In this document: positions 52,380 through 61,790 of the stretch, in pieces
Layout: each line of letters begins with the position of its first letter
How positions within the stretch are numbered: the stretch's first letter is position 1
Assembly (NCBI RefSeq): GCF_015687175.1
Contig: NZ_JADPQG010000007.1
Location: forward strand, 62,001 to 126,000
Source of the DNA: Reinekea sp. G2M2-21
GTDB lineage: Bacteria; Pseudomonadota; Gammaproteobacteria; Pseudomonadales; Natronospirillaceae
Reading direction: 5' to 3'
DNA length: 64,000 nt
Made by a program: the position numbers and the translations under genes
The notes under the pieces: model-generated
What the model was told of the DNA's origin: nothing
What the model saw: only the letters and a program-made list of their open reading frames with translations
The model's database searches: none

Positions 52380-53423
52380 CTAGGTGTAGGTTGGTGGAGG
52401 AGATAAGGAGACGATTTTAGTAAGACTAAAGGCTAGTGGGATATGAGCCCAAGCGAGCTTTGCGGCAGTAAAAAGGGTAAAGCCGGCGTCGTGCAGTGAA
52501 TTAAGAAGTTCTTCCCTGCGCTTTTGAACGTTTTTGACGGTTTTGCTTAGTTTCTCTACGTCTTCGGTTTCGGCCAATTCTACCATACTTAGTTCATGGT
52601 CCGATTTGGTTTTGTTGAAGATCGTTTCGTCCTCGAACTTTTGCATAAACTTGGATTTTGCATACTTTCGTAGGGACTCGAGTCGCTGGGGTTCCATCGC
52701 ACCTGAACCACACAGATGAATAAAGAAGGTGTTCTTGACGGCTTTGACTGAACGAGCCCAGCCTTTTCGGTTACCTCGATGTCTCACCATCGAGGTAGAT
52801 TGGGCGCTGGTGAGATAAGCCGCGGCAAACATATCCCAAGAATCTAGCCAGGAGGGCTCAATTCTCTCTCTTCCTTTATCATCTATATAAGTAAAGCCTG
52901 CTTTCTTCGCTAAAGCTTCTTTGGCCCAATCAATGTAGGCACCGTTCTTGTCTGGTCGCGCTACTAAGTTGGTGTAAAAGCAAGTTTCAGAGAGGATGAT
53001 CGTAGCAACATTTGTGATCAGCGCTCTTTTGTTTCGACAAGGTACCCTACCCGCCTTGGTTCGTATTGCCGGTAGTATAGTGGCGTCATCTGCATAGTTT
53101 GCGATCGCTGAAAAAATTTCCCACATTTGGTCAGGTAGAGCGATCGTTTTCCCTTCATTTTGGGCTAAGTCTTTCGATTTCTTGTTTATCCCTTGCGTCG
53201 CCAGATTATAGGGTAGGTTGCCAATGACGGATTTTAAAATCGGTCGCGATGCGTCTTGCGGATTCGTGGCTTTTCTTACAAAGACGGAGGTTTCTGCTAA
53301 AACGGGATTGCGGCTAACGACGTCCTGCCAGAATTTTTGATCGACAACGATTCCAGCCTCGTTTAGAAGACTGTGCTTATCGCCTGTTTCAGCGAGTTCG
53401 CATATCGATCGGTAGTTGAGCAT
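52380..53423 (-). CDS. Hypothetical protein of the replication region
   Basis: 347 aa, basic, soluble, not recognised. The hydrophobic last ~25 residues (IPLAFSLTKIVSLSPPPTYT) are odd. Its 5' end faces the iteron arrays, so a DNA-binding or replication-accessory role is plausible from position only. Confidence 0.6.
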   Translation of the reverse strand: MLNYRSICELAETGDKHSLLNEAGIVVDQKFWQDVVSRNPVLAETSVFVRKATNPQDASRPILKSVIGNLPYNLATQGINKKSKDLAQNEGKTIALPDQMWEIFSAIANYADDATILPAIRTKAGRVPCRNKRALITNVATIILSETCFYTNLVARPDKNGAYIDWAKEALAKKAGFTYIDDKGRERIEPSWLDSWDMFAAAYLTSAQSTSMVRHRGNRKGWARSVKAVKNTFFIHLCGSGAMEPQRLESLRKYAKSKFMQKFEDETIFNKTKSDHELSMVELAETEDVEKLSKTVKNVQKRREELLNSLHDAGFTLFTAAKLAWAHIPLAFSLTKIVSLSPPPTYT

Positions 53424-53535
53424 TGACCTAATTCATTAGTGGAATTGCAGGTCAATATGAGGGACGTTGAATTGGCTGTAAACCCTGTGTATCAAGGGTT
53501 CCATGGGATGAAAGCAACAAATTCTACCAAACAAG

Positions 53536-53715
53536 TTTTTAAGTTTTACGGAATTACTTTCAGAAATTACGGTTCTTTTTTTAAGCTCTACGATAGCTTT
53601 TTAAAGTATTACGAATTTTCTTTTAACCATTACGGAAAATTAATCTTTAAATAGTTACGAATAAATTTTTAAGTTCTACGGTAAAATTTTTAAGTTTTAC
53701 GGTGCGATTCTGAAC
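53536..53715 (+). repeat. Iteron array A
   Basis: About eight direct repeats of about 22 bp with core TTTTTAAGTTTTACGG, the best copies at 53536 and near 53690, several diverged between. Iterons bind the Rep protein at an iteron-type origin and control copy number. Confidence 0.7.
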
Positions 53716-53874
53716 GATAACGCGGCAATTACCGGAAGTTAATGCATTTTAGTGCATTTTAAATAGTTTAAGTCTATCGCGTTAGTGGAATTTTTAGTTA
53801 TTTTGTATGGCTCAGTAATTCATTTTTGCTGCTGCGATGCCCTTAAAAGGGCATTTATACATAGTATTTAGGTC

Positions 53875-53996
53875 ATTTTTTAAAGTTTTACGGTTCCGAA
53901 CGGTGTTATTTGTGGATTTGAAGATTTTTTTAAAGATTTACGGTTTTAAATAGTGTTTCTCTAAGAGCTTAGGGATGGTTTTTTAAGATTTACGGT
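53875..53996 (+). repeat. Iteron group B
   Basis: Three looser copies (TTTTTAAAG-TTTTACGG-like near 53876, 53930 and 53980) in the same orientation as array A, spaced about 50 bp. Confidence 0.55.
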
Positions 53997-54143
53997 TTAT
54001 TTGGATGAGGTCGACGGTGATATTTCTGAGCGGCTGAGTTTCATGATGAGCGCTGAAAAGCGCATTCTAGAGCGGTATTTACCATTTTTCGTGTTTGGAA
54101 GGCTGCTAAGTGTGCAATTGACTGTGTTTTAACTGGCCACTAT

Positions 54144-54310
54144 TCGTAATTCTTAAAAGTATTCCTTTCGTAACTCTTAAAAATATGGAGTACCGTAAAT
54201 CTTTAAAATATGAGATACCGTAAATCTTTAAAATATGAGATACCGTAATTCTTTAAAATATGAAGTACCGTAAATCTTTAAAATATGAGGTACCGTAAAT
54301 CTTTAAAATA
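54144..54310 (-). repeat. Iteron array C, opposite orientation
   Basis: Five tandem 25-bp repeats starting at 54191, 54216, 54241, 54266 and 54291 with core ACCGTAAATCTTTAAAA, the reverse complement of the array A/B core, plus two diverged copies before them (near 54144 and 54170). Confidence 0.8.
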
Positions 54311-54421
54311 TTGCTTCATTATGCGGTCGGTGAATTGGAAAGGCATTTGAAGGGTTTATCGGTTTCCCGGAAATCCTCATATAAGGCAGTCTTCGATGCT
54401 ATGTATTCGACAATGAGTTGC

Positions 54422-55537
54422 TTAATCAGAGTTTGGCTTAGCTCCAGGGTTAATAATTAATGCTTTCTCACCGTATTTTTCTTTGTGCATTATGAATTCG
54501 TAGCCTTTAAAGAAACCTTCAGACTGCAAAATATCGAGTTGACCAGGCTTGTTTCCTTTCGACTTCAATGGGTTGATCGCATGTGACCAATAGTCCTTGT
54601 TCATCATTCTCTTTAGGTCTGTTTCAAGAATAGGGAATTCGTACTTGTAGGTGGGGAACCCATGATGTGCTAGTTGCCGATGAAAAAGTTTGCCATTGGG
54701 ATTTAGTTTGGGCCTTACAGAGAAGTCGATTACTGCATATTCAGCCAAAAGGGCGCGCATAAGGCCTTTAAACTCGTAGGTAAACTTATATTGTTTCCTG
54801 CCTTTCGAAGCAGCTGAAAGTCTTTCACCCTTTAACTCCAAAAGTCTTTGTTCAACTGGATAATTGTTTTCCGTTTTGTAAACTACTTTTGTCTCGAACA
54901 GGTCTTCTAAGGCAGAAGCGTGTTCTTTGTAAGCGAGAGCTCCATCGTTCTTGTTTAGATAGAATAGTAGTTGGCCTATAGTCAGCGATCCTCGTAGTTT
55001 AGTAGGCTCCATTACTTCGGCGAACTCAGCATCCTGAGCTTCTCCGTGACTGTTTAATAAAGCAACTTTAGTTGCGCTGATTTTCTGTTCCTTTTGTATG
55101 GGTACCAGATCATCAATCGGCACACCAATCGGATCAAAGAAATCTAACTGCTTTCTTCTTTCGATTGCAGGCAGTTTCTCGTATTCCGCTATACGTTCTC
55201 TTCCTACTCTTTTGGACGGCACGTTTTCAGCTAATAGTTGTATAAGGCCGATGAGTACGTCTTCGTGCTGAGTTGTGAGAGGAGGACCAATGAACGTCAG
55301 AATTCCACCTTGCCATTCAATAGAAACTTCTCGCTTTCCATCTGGCAGTATTCCTGCCAGCCTATGCTTTTCTTGGTTCATTATCTTTGTCGCATCTATT
55401 GCCAAGAATAAATCGGCGAGCAATAAGTGCTTGGGGTATTGAGCAGATACTAGTGGGTTAGTGCTTAAGGACACAGATCTTGGAATATATTCGCTGGTAG
55501 TGTCTGCTTTTGTTTGACTGTTATTGTTTTTGCTCAT
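54422..55537 (-). CDS. Probable plasmid replication initiator protein
   Basis: 371 aa. It is the gene nearest to the iterons and has the size of iteron-binding initiators; residues ~170-300 look like winged-helix domains (LTIGQLLFYLNKNDGALAYKEH, GLMRALLAEYAVI). No named family can be assigned by eye (some TrfA-like flavour). It would bind the iterons to open the origin. Divergent from parA. Confidence 0.55.
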   Translation of the reverse strand: MSKNNNSQTKADTTSEYIPRSVSLSTNPLVSAQYPKHLLLADLFLAIDATKIMNQEKHRLAGILPDGKREVSIEWQGGILTFIGPPLTTQHEDVLIGLIQLLAENVPSKRVGRERIAEYEKLPAIERRKQLDFFDPIGVPIDDLVPIQKEQKISATKVALLNSHGEAQDAEFAEVMEPTKLRGSLTIGQLLFYLNKNDGALAYKEHASALEDLFETKVVYKTENNYPVEQRLLELKGERLSAASKGRKQYKFTYEFKGLMRALLAEYAVIDFSVRPKLNPNGKLFHRQLAHHGFPTYKYEFPILETDLKRMMNKDYWSHAINPLKSKGNKPGQLDILQSEGFFKGYEFIMHKEKYGEKALIINPGAKPNSD

Positions 55538-55730
55538 GAGTCTCGACTTTTTTCAAAGATATCCATAGCTGAATCATACATTTTTAGTGTCAATGACACG
55601 CTATTTCTTGTTAATTCAGTTCCACGCCTCTACTATTTTGGCATATTTTGGTTAAATTGAGTATAAATATGCAAAATTGTTCTTTTGGAACCAATTTGTT
55701 CAAAAATAGCAAAATGACTGGGAGTAAGTT

Positions 55731-57071
55731 ATGACCAATATCCACATGGGCGATGGAATTGATAGCAATTTCTATGTCGACTTAGAATACGCTGATTTCG
55801 TTCAAACTCAAATGAAGACCGTAACCGAACGAGGACGTGCTGCTGTAAAGCAAGCTATTGAAAAAGCTAACCGTCGAGATCAATTAAAGTTGATTGATGA
55901 GATGATCGTCGAAGAGTTTGGTCAAAAAGTTTTGTCCAGACGCTACTCCATGAAGGAAGCGGCTGAAATGGTCGGAGTCTCTACCGAGACAATCAGAAAC
56001 GCGGAGAAAGACGGGAGGCTGCCCGAACCCGAATATCGAGCAGATACAAAGAGTAAGCAGCGACTTGGGTATACCATTGACCAGGTTAATTACATGCGCG
56101 ATGTTTTTGGTACCCGTCCGGTTAAACCCGAAGGAATGAATGCCATTGTGATTGGAATTCTTAATCAAAAAGGTGGTTCTACAAAGTCTACAACTGTAGT
56201 CCACATGTCGCATTATCTGGCTATAAAGGGATATAGAGTCCTTGTCGTAGACCTAGATGCTCAAGGGACCACTTCTTTTAGTTATGGCAAGCTACCAAAT
56301 ATCCAAGTTGAATACTGGGAAACAGTAGCGCCTTATTTACTGCGAGAAGATGACGACGATGAGGACGGAACGAGCTACTCGACATTGGATTACGCCATTC
56401 AAAATACTCATTGGGGCAATGTAGACATAATTCCTTGTGCAAAGGACTACTTGGAGGTTGACATGAACATGGCCAAAAATTGGTCAAGTGAGCGCCCGGT
56501 CGATATGATTATGCAACTTAGAAAAGGTTTGCTACAAGTTGGAGTGAACTATGATTTCATCATTATCGATGGCGCCCCATCGTTAAGTGTTAATACGATG
56601 AATACTGTATCTGCTTGCGATACAGTATTTACTCCAGTGCCTGCGCAGATGTTCGATCTGGCATCCACTGTTGAGTTTTCCGACTTGATAGATAAATTGA
56701 TCGAAACCTACAAATCCCACAGAATCCCAGTATTTGAGAATCAACGTATTGTCGGTTATAAAGACATGCCCTTCATGCCTAACCTTCCTTCCTTCTATCA
56801 CTTTATTACACGGTACAGTAAGAGCGACTATTCAAAAGCGATGGAAACGAGAATTCGTCAGATTTTTACCACGGAGGTGACTAAAGTTCTAAAGAATGAA
56901 ATCTACCGCTCCGATGAGATAGGCAAATCTTCCAACCAAGTTAAATCGGTCTATGAGATTAACCCTGGGGCAGATACTAACAATCGAGGAAAGCTTAAAA
57001 GCGATATCGAAATGTTAGATAACGCATTTGAAGAAATGCTCGATATAGTCGTCGATGAACACTGGAAATAA
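55731..57071 (+). CDS. parA: ParA partition ATPase with N-terminal HTH
   Basis: 446 aa. Residues ~80-100 (MKEAAEMVGVSTETIRNAEKDG) form a MerR-like HTH, as in P1-type (type Ia) ParA proteins that repress their own operon. The deviant Walker A NQKGGSTKST is at ~145 and a Walker-like VLVVDLDAQG at ~172. ParA uses ATP to move ParB-bound plasmids over the nucleoid. ATG with GGGAG upstream; parB follows after 18 nt. Confidence 0.9.
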   Translation: MTNIHMGDGIDSNFYVDLEYADFVQTQMKTVTERGRAAVKQAIEKANRRDQLKLIDEMIVEEFGQKVLSRRYSMKEAAEMVGVSTETIRNAEKDGRLPEPEYRADTKSKQRLGYTIDQVNYMRDVFGTRPVKPEGMNAIVIGILNQKGGSTKSTTVVHMSHYLAIKGYRVLVVDLDAQGTTSFSYGKLPNIQVEYWETVAPYLLREDDDDEDGTSYSTLDYAIQNTHWGNVDIIPCAKDYLEVDMNMAKNWSSERPVDMIMQLRKGLLQVGVNYDFIIIDGAPSLSVNTMNTVSACDTVFTPVPAQMFDLASTVEFSDLIDKLIETYKSHRIPVFENQRIVGYKDMPFMPNLPSFYHFITRYSKSDYSKAMETRIRQIFTTEVTKVLKNEIYRSDEIGKSSNQVKSVYEINPGADTNNRGKLKSDIEMLDNAFEEMLDIVVDEHWK

Positions 57072-57089
57072 TTAAGATGGAGACAAGAT

Positions 57090-58337
57090 ATGAGTGGTAA
57101 AACAACAAAGCCGTTCGAGGATGATTTGGATCTAGACTCCCTTCCTGTTACGCCGTCGATTAAACCGACAAGAAAGCCAAATAGATCGGGAAAGGGCGCA
57201 CTTGGCGCTATTGATGCTCTATCAAATCCTTTAGCAGGTGAGTCTCAGCTTGATAAGGCTAGGCGTGAAAAGAGAGAGCTTGCTGTAAAGTTGGAGGAAG
57301 TTCAGCAGCAGCTTGCGGAAAAATCTGATTCTTCTCCAGTCGAAAGTGCAAAAATTAAAGAACAGTATGAGAGTCAAATACTCGAAATTGAGGAACAGCT
57401 AAAAGCAAAGGCTAACTTAGTGACTCAAATGGAGTCTGAGCTGGCAAAGATGCAAACAGCATTGGAATCGAAGACGGTTACCCAGACCATGGTTATGCCG
57501 GTAACTCGAACTGAAGTTACTTTTACTCTGATGGAGCTTGAACCGGATTCTGTCACGGTATCTGGCGAAAATGCACGAAATCAGGAGTTTCTAACTGAGG
57601 AAACCCTGAGCGATATTCTGCCAAGTATTCGTGAAGTACGGCAATATGACGCCGGTTATGTTTCTAATACAAATCCTGATCAATTGACTTTGTGTGACGG
57701 TTCCAGACGTAAGGCTGCAGCTAAAATTGCTTCGAAAAAATTCCTTGCCTGGGTAGGGAATATACCAGAAGAAGACATGCACGAATTGTCAGAGGTTTTA
57801 AACAAGTCAAAAGTAGTCAGCTATTGGGAGCGAGCAAAGCACATCCAATTCCTAATCAACAAAGGCATTTTTGATAGCTGGCGTAAGGCAATGGACATAT
57901 ATGCGCTTTCTCGTGGCAACTCTGACCGCTATAAGAAGCTCGCTGAGCTGGACAACCTCTATGTGCATTGTTTTCCAACTCCAAATGATGTTCCGCTTAA
58001 CTTTGGAGAGATCATCTCCAAGCTTGAGAAATTTGATCTTGAGCGTGCTAGAGAAACTGCAATCGATACTCGTGAAAAGAAAAACGAGATGCTTAAGCAT
58101 GGTGTTGCTAAAGAAGATGTTATCAACCATGTAATTAAAAGTTTCAAAGCGGTTGAAGTCCGTAGATCTCCAGTTAAAACTAGCTACATCAGTTCAACTG
58201 GGTTAAAAGCCGCTTCTTCTTTGAAACCAAATGGATTAGTTAGTTTGAAGATTGATAGCCTTACTGACGCGCAAACTAAGCAGTTGCTGGAATGGCTTGG
58301 TGAAGCTTTCGATCTAAGGGAAACCGATAAAAAGTAG
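57090..58337 (+). CDS. parB: ParB centromere-binding protein
   Basis: 415 aa. A coiled-coil-rich N-terminal part (residues ~50-125), then a ParB-like central domain (SGENARNQEFLTEE... LCDGSRRKAAAKI, ~150-215), and a HTH part (WRKAMDIYALSRGNSDRYKKL, ~262). It should bind the palindromic sites directly downstream (58485-58949) and load onto neighbouring DNA. Co-transcribed with parA. Confidence 0.85.
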   Translation: MSGKTTKPFEDDLDLDSLPVTPSIKPTRKPNRSGKGALGAIDALSNPLAGESQLDKARREKRELAVKLEEVQQQLAEKSDSSPVESAKIKEQYESQILEIEEQLKAKANLVTQMESELAKMQTALESKTVTQTMVMPVTRTEVTFTLMELEPDSVTVSGENARNQEFLTEETLSDILPSIREVRQYDAGYVSNTNPDQLTLCDGSRRKAAAKIASKKFLAWVGNIPEEDMHELSEVLNKSKVVSYWERAKHIQFLINKGIFDSWRKAMDIYALSRGNSDRYKKLAELDNLYVHCFPTPNDVPLNFGEIISKLEKFDLERARETAIDTREKKNEMLKHGVAKEDVINHVIKSFKAVEVRRSPVKTSYISSTGLKAASSLKPNGLVSLKIDSLTDAQTKQLLEWLGEAFDLRETDKK

Positions 58338-58484
58338 CCTTGTTTAGGGTGTCTCTTACATGAGCCACCCTCCTCCTCATTGAATATTTTTGTTTGCTAT
58401 TATTCCTCCCAGTTAATTTTTATTTTGAGAAATGTCTTTCGCATCTAGCGGGAACCGATTACCGATTTTCGCGGTCTTCAAAGA

Positions 58485-58949
58485 TGTCTCGCCGACGAGA
58501 CACCCATTGACCCATTGAATAGACAACATATTCTGGCGTCTCGCCTGCGAGACGCACTCGTAATTCCTGGATTTAGGGCGGACCAAAACTTTCTAGTGGG
58601 TGAGGCGGTGATCGGACACGCACCTCATTTGTGGCCTTTTCCCATTCCGATGTTTAGTTTTAAGTTGTGTCTCGCCGACGAGACACCTTTGTAATTACTG
58701 AGATAAGTCAGGCATTTGCCGTCTCGTGCGCGAGTCGGTTGTTGGACACGCACCCCATTTATGGCCTTTTCCCATTCCGATGTTTAGTTTAAAATTGTGT
58801 CTCGCCGACGAGACACTATTGTTATTCTGGGTATGTAGTTTGGGAATTTGGCGCCTCCTGCGTTTTCCGGTCGCCATACACGCTACTTATCAAGAGCTTC
58901 CTTCCCGTTATGGAGTTGAGTTTTAAAAGGTGTCTCGCCGACGAGACAC
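58485..58949. promoter_or_regulatory. parS-like cluster (six palindromes)
   Basis: Palindromes of type GTCTCG-CCGA-CGAGAC at 58485-58502, 58536-58555 (CCTG core), 58667-58686, 58721-58736 (degenerate), 58797-58816 and 58930-58949. The 73-bp segments ending at 58686 and 58816 are near copies with a 130-bp period. The position right after parB identifies these as the ParB centromere. The remainder of 58338-59229 shows no gene. Confidence 0.85.
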
Positions 58950-59229
58950 CGTTAATTTTCTTTTTATGGTACTTTGCATGGATTATTCGATAAAAAGGAA
59001 CCGTACATTAGAGGCCGAAATTTTTGGCTATACCTTGCTGCAAATAGGGTTGCATTGACCATGTTTACAGCTTAAATAACCCTAAATGTGAATTTATGAC
59101 TAGGTTTGAGGTTAAACGCTTCGCCCATAAGATGCGTTTCTTGAACAGCAAAAGGGTGCATTGATGTGCTATATAGGGGCTAGAAAGGCCTTTGTTTTTG
59201 ATATGAGCTTTTGACGAATTTACTTACTG

Positions 59230-59829
59230 TTATTTTTGCGATTCCTTAAGGGCCTTTCTTTTCTGGTACTCGCGCCCCATGGCCAAAATCTCTACGATTC
59301 CATCAAGAATCTCTAGGTCCTTGTATGCTATTTTAACTACTCCAGAACCCTTTTGGTTTTTATGGTCAATGCGTATGCTCAGGCCTGTTTTTTGACAAAG
59401 CATTTCTTGTAGCTGACCGAGGGCTTGCTGTTCTTTCTCAATGCCTTGGTAATTTGGATCTTTGAGTCTTTTCTCTAGTTCGCTAACAGTAACGTGCTTA
59501 ACTCTAAGCCGATCAAATACTTTTTCCCGATTGGGTCCCTTTGCCATTCGAACTAACAGGCGAACATGACCGAGAGTGATCTGAGTGGGATTTTGATACC
59601 AGGTGTTGATCTCGTTGAGGCTAAGGCATTTGCCGGCACGTATGTAGTATGATGTTTTATCTCGTGAGTTAAGAGCAAGATTGGCGCGTATTTGTGAGTT
59701 CTTTAATCCTTCATTTGCTAAAAACCCAGCTACATGCGCAATAAGAGCGTCATTAATGTCTTTCGCTAGTTTAAATTTGGCGATGGCATCATTGATATCT
59801 GTTAGAATCGGTAATCGATGTAGTAGCAT
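59230..59829 (-). CDS. ParB-type HTH protein without the N-terminal domain
   Basis: 199 aa. ITLGHVRLLVRM and VTVSELEKRLKDPN with the preceding helix pair match the DNA-binding HTH part of ParB/KorB-like proteins. The N-terminal ParB (CTPase) domain is missing. Likely a plasmid transcription regulator (KorB-like role) or an accessory binder of parS. A TGTCACATGACA-like palindrome near 59869 in its promoter could be its own operator. Confidence 0.65.
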   Translation of the reverse strand: MLLHRLPILTDINDAIAKFKLAKDINDALIAHVAGFLANEGLKNSQIRANLALNSRDKTSYYIRAGKCLSLNEINTWYQNPTQITLGHVRLLVRMAKGPNREKVFDRLRVKHVTVSELEKRLKDPNYQGIEKEQQALGQLQEMLCQKTGLSIRIDHKNQKGSGVVKIAYKDLEILDGIVEILAMGREYQKRKALKESQK

Positions 59830-59863
59830 TAAGTAAACCTCAAAAGTTTGTCATAAGATTATA

Positions 59864-59883
59864 TATGACGTGTCACATGACAA
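59864..59883. promoter_or_regulatory. Palindromic operator candidate
   Basis: GTGTCACATGACA overlaps the presumed promoter of the ParB-HTH gene; GTCATGTGAC is its symmetric core. The rest of 59830-60074 is gene-free. Confidence 0.45.
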
Positions 59884-60074
59884 GCTTTTTTTTCGACTGA
59901 CGTTTTTTGCTCGCTGATAATTTACTTGTCGATTTATGGATAAACCCGTAAAACTGCGGGCTACAAGACAATTATGAGTAGGTTTCCATGGGAAAATCAT
60001 TTGGAATCATAGTAGTGGTTTTCTGTGAGTAGGGAGGTGGCATGTATTCCCCAATTACACATGATTCGAATTGC

Positions 60075-61790
60075 CTAGATTCTGAGTACCGCAGACTTTG
60101 TAAGCGAATCCAACAGAGGGCGCCATTTAGAAGGAATGCTGAGCTTAGATCTTGCTCGCGTGATAGCGACATAGGTTAGGTTTACTTCTTGCTCGTATTC
60201 TTTGTAATTATCGTCACCAATAATGCAATTGAACAAGTCATCTGAAAGGTCGCCCCATGCCCTGAAATCATCCCAGACCAGGACGCTGTCAGCTTCAAGT
60301 CCTTTTGAGCGGTGTGCGCTGGATACGACGATATGAGGAAGGTTTTTAAGTTTCTCTGGTAGTGAACCATTGACCTTTTTTGCCCGGCGTTGAATAGCTT
60401 CCAAATTTTGCGCTTTGATACCACGTATTACTGATCCGGCTGATTTGCCGTACCTCTTAACAAACGACACGATTGACAGTAAATCAGAAGACCCAGTTAC
60501 TTCAGCGAAATTGATAAACTCACTCCAACTTTTGAAGCTATGCATTAATGGGTCAGTGGGTGTCTCACCGTTATAGAGCATTGCAGCTTGAATGAAGCGT
60601 TCGAAATTGTACTTTTGAACCCCGCCCGCTAAACGATAGGGAAGTGAGATTTCGTCTTTATGGGGGTTTGTTTCTTTGTTGAGCTTGACAATCGTAAGGC
60701 AGGCTTCGGCAATTCCAAGTAATGATCGACATAAGATCATGGTGCTACGACCGGCTCGGCTATCATCCATCAACCTGCGAACCGCCAGCTGACGCTTAAC
60801 ATTACTTGACGTAGGTGTTGAGCCGCTTTCACCTGAGTCATATATGTAAATGCGATCCTTGTCAGGATTAACGCCTGTTACTTTGATTTTGTCATTGGGT
60901 TTGACTGAGTTAATAGCTGTTTCGGCTAAGTGCCCTATATGTGGTCCAAACCTGCGAGATACTGTTAAGCTATATCGCTTCGCTACGTCAAACTGTTGCA
61001 GCGCATTCATGGCGTTTCGGAAAAGGTAGATGGACTGATCTTTATCGCCAACAATAGCTACTTTTGTTAGTCTGCGACGTTTATTTTCATGGCTTCGGAT
61101 GATCTGGCCCACAGCTAAATCGTTGGACACGGGATTTGTGTCCTGGCCTTCATCAATGATCACGTTGTCGACATCGAGGTAGGGCTTAGTTAGCTGGTAT
61201 GACTTCAGCATCACATCAAAGGTCAGAGGGATGTTATTGTTTTGGAGGCACTCGCTATAGAACTGCTGAGTCATATGGATTAGAGCATCTACTTTAATCG
61301 CAGAGTTGTCACCAAGTCTCGATAAATGATGGTATCCAATCTTTGTCTCGGCGGAAGAGCAAAAATCGCCGAGTACCTTTAGCATCATTCCGGTAACTTC
61401 TAATCGATCTATCTGAGATATTCCATATTTAGGCCAAGGAATCATTTCAACTACTTCGATTGGATTGAAAGCCCCGGCGACTCGCTGTCTGATCAAGTCC
61501 TTTCCTAGGTTAGCGGCATGCCATTGATAAGCTAGTGAATGGAATGTCTGAACTTGCGCGGCTTTTCCTATGCGCTTTTTAGCTTCAAGAGTATTTGCTC
61601 GATCGAATAGGAAAAGACTGGTGCTTTCACCTAACTTATTTAGTTCTTTGATTCTTTCAACAATGGTGAAGGTTTTTCCAGATCCCGCAATTGCCTGCAA
61701 TGTCATGGCCGGCTCTCGGCTAGTAATAAAAGCTAGTTGTTCATCTGAAGGGGTGACCTTTGGGGTAGATTGGGCTGACTTTGCGGTCAT
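60075..61790 (-). CDS. UvrD/Rep-family (SF1) DNA helicase
   Basis: 571 aa. Walker A in AIAGSGKTFTIV (~residue 36), Walker B in VIIDEGQDTNP (~210), motif III GDKDQSIYLFR (~243), motif V SSAHRSKGLEADSVLVWDDF (~490) and motif VI LTYVAITRARSKL (~540). A 3'-5' helicase using ATP; shorter than UvrD (720 aa), mainly by a reduced 1B/2B region. Its ATG overlaps the upstream stop (TAATG). A role in plasmid replication or repair is inferred. Confidence 0.85.
   Translation of the reverse strand: MTAKSAQSTPKVTPSDEQLAFITSREPAMTLQAIAGSGKTFTIVERIKELNKLGESTSLFLFDRANTLEAKKRIGKAAQVQTFHSLAYQWHAANLGKDLIRQRVAGAFNPIEVVEMIPWPKYGISQIDRLEVTGMMLKVLGDFCSSAETKIGYHHLSRLGDNSAIKVDALIHMTQQFYSECLQNNNIPLTFDVMLKSYQLTKPYLDVDNVIIDEGQDTNPVSNDLAVGQIIRSHENKRRRLTKVAIVGDKDQSIYLFRNAMNALQQFDVAKRYSLTVSRRFGPHIGHLAETAINSVKPNDKIKVTGVNPDKDRIYIYDSGESGSTPTSSNVKRQLAVRRLMDDSRAGRSTMILCRSLLGIAEACLTIVKLNKETNPHKDEISLPYRLAGGVQKYNFERFIQAAMLYNGETPTDPLMHSFKSWSEFINFAEVTGSSDLLSIVSFVKRYGKSAGSVIRGIKAQNLEAIQRRAKKVNGSLPEKLKNLPHIVVSSAHRSKGLEADSVLVWDDFRAWGDLSDDLFNCIIGDDNYKEYEQEVNLTYVAITRARSKLSIPSKWRPLLDSLTKSAVLRI

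Noticed and set aside
52534-52719. Small + strand ORF opposite the 52380-53423 gene
   Set aside because: It is a shadow of the longer minus-strand gene without its own ribosome site.
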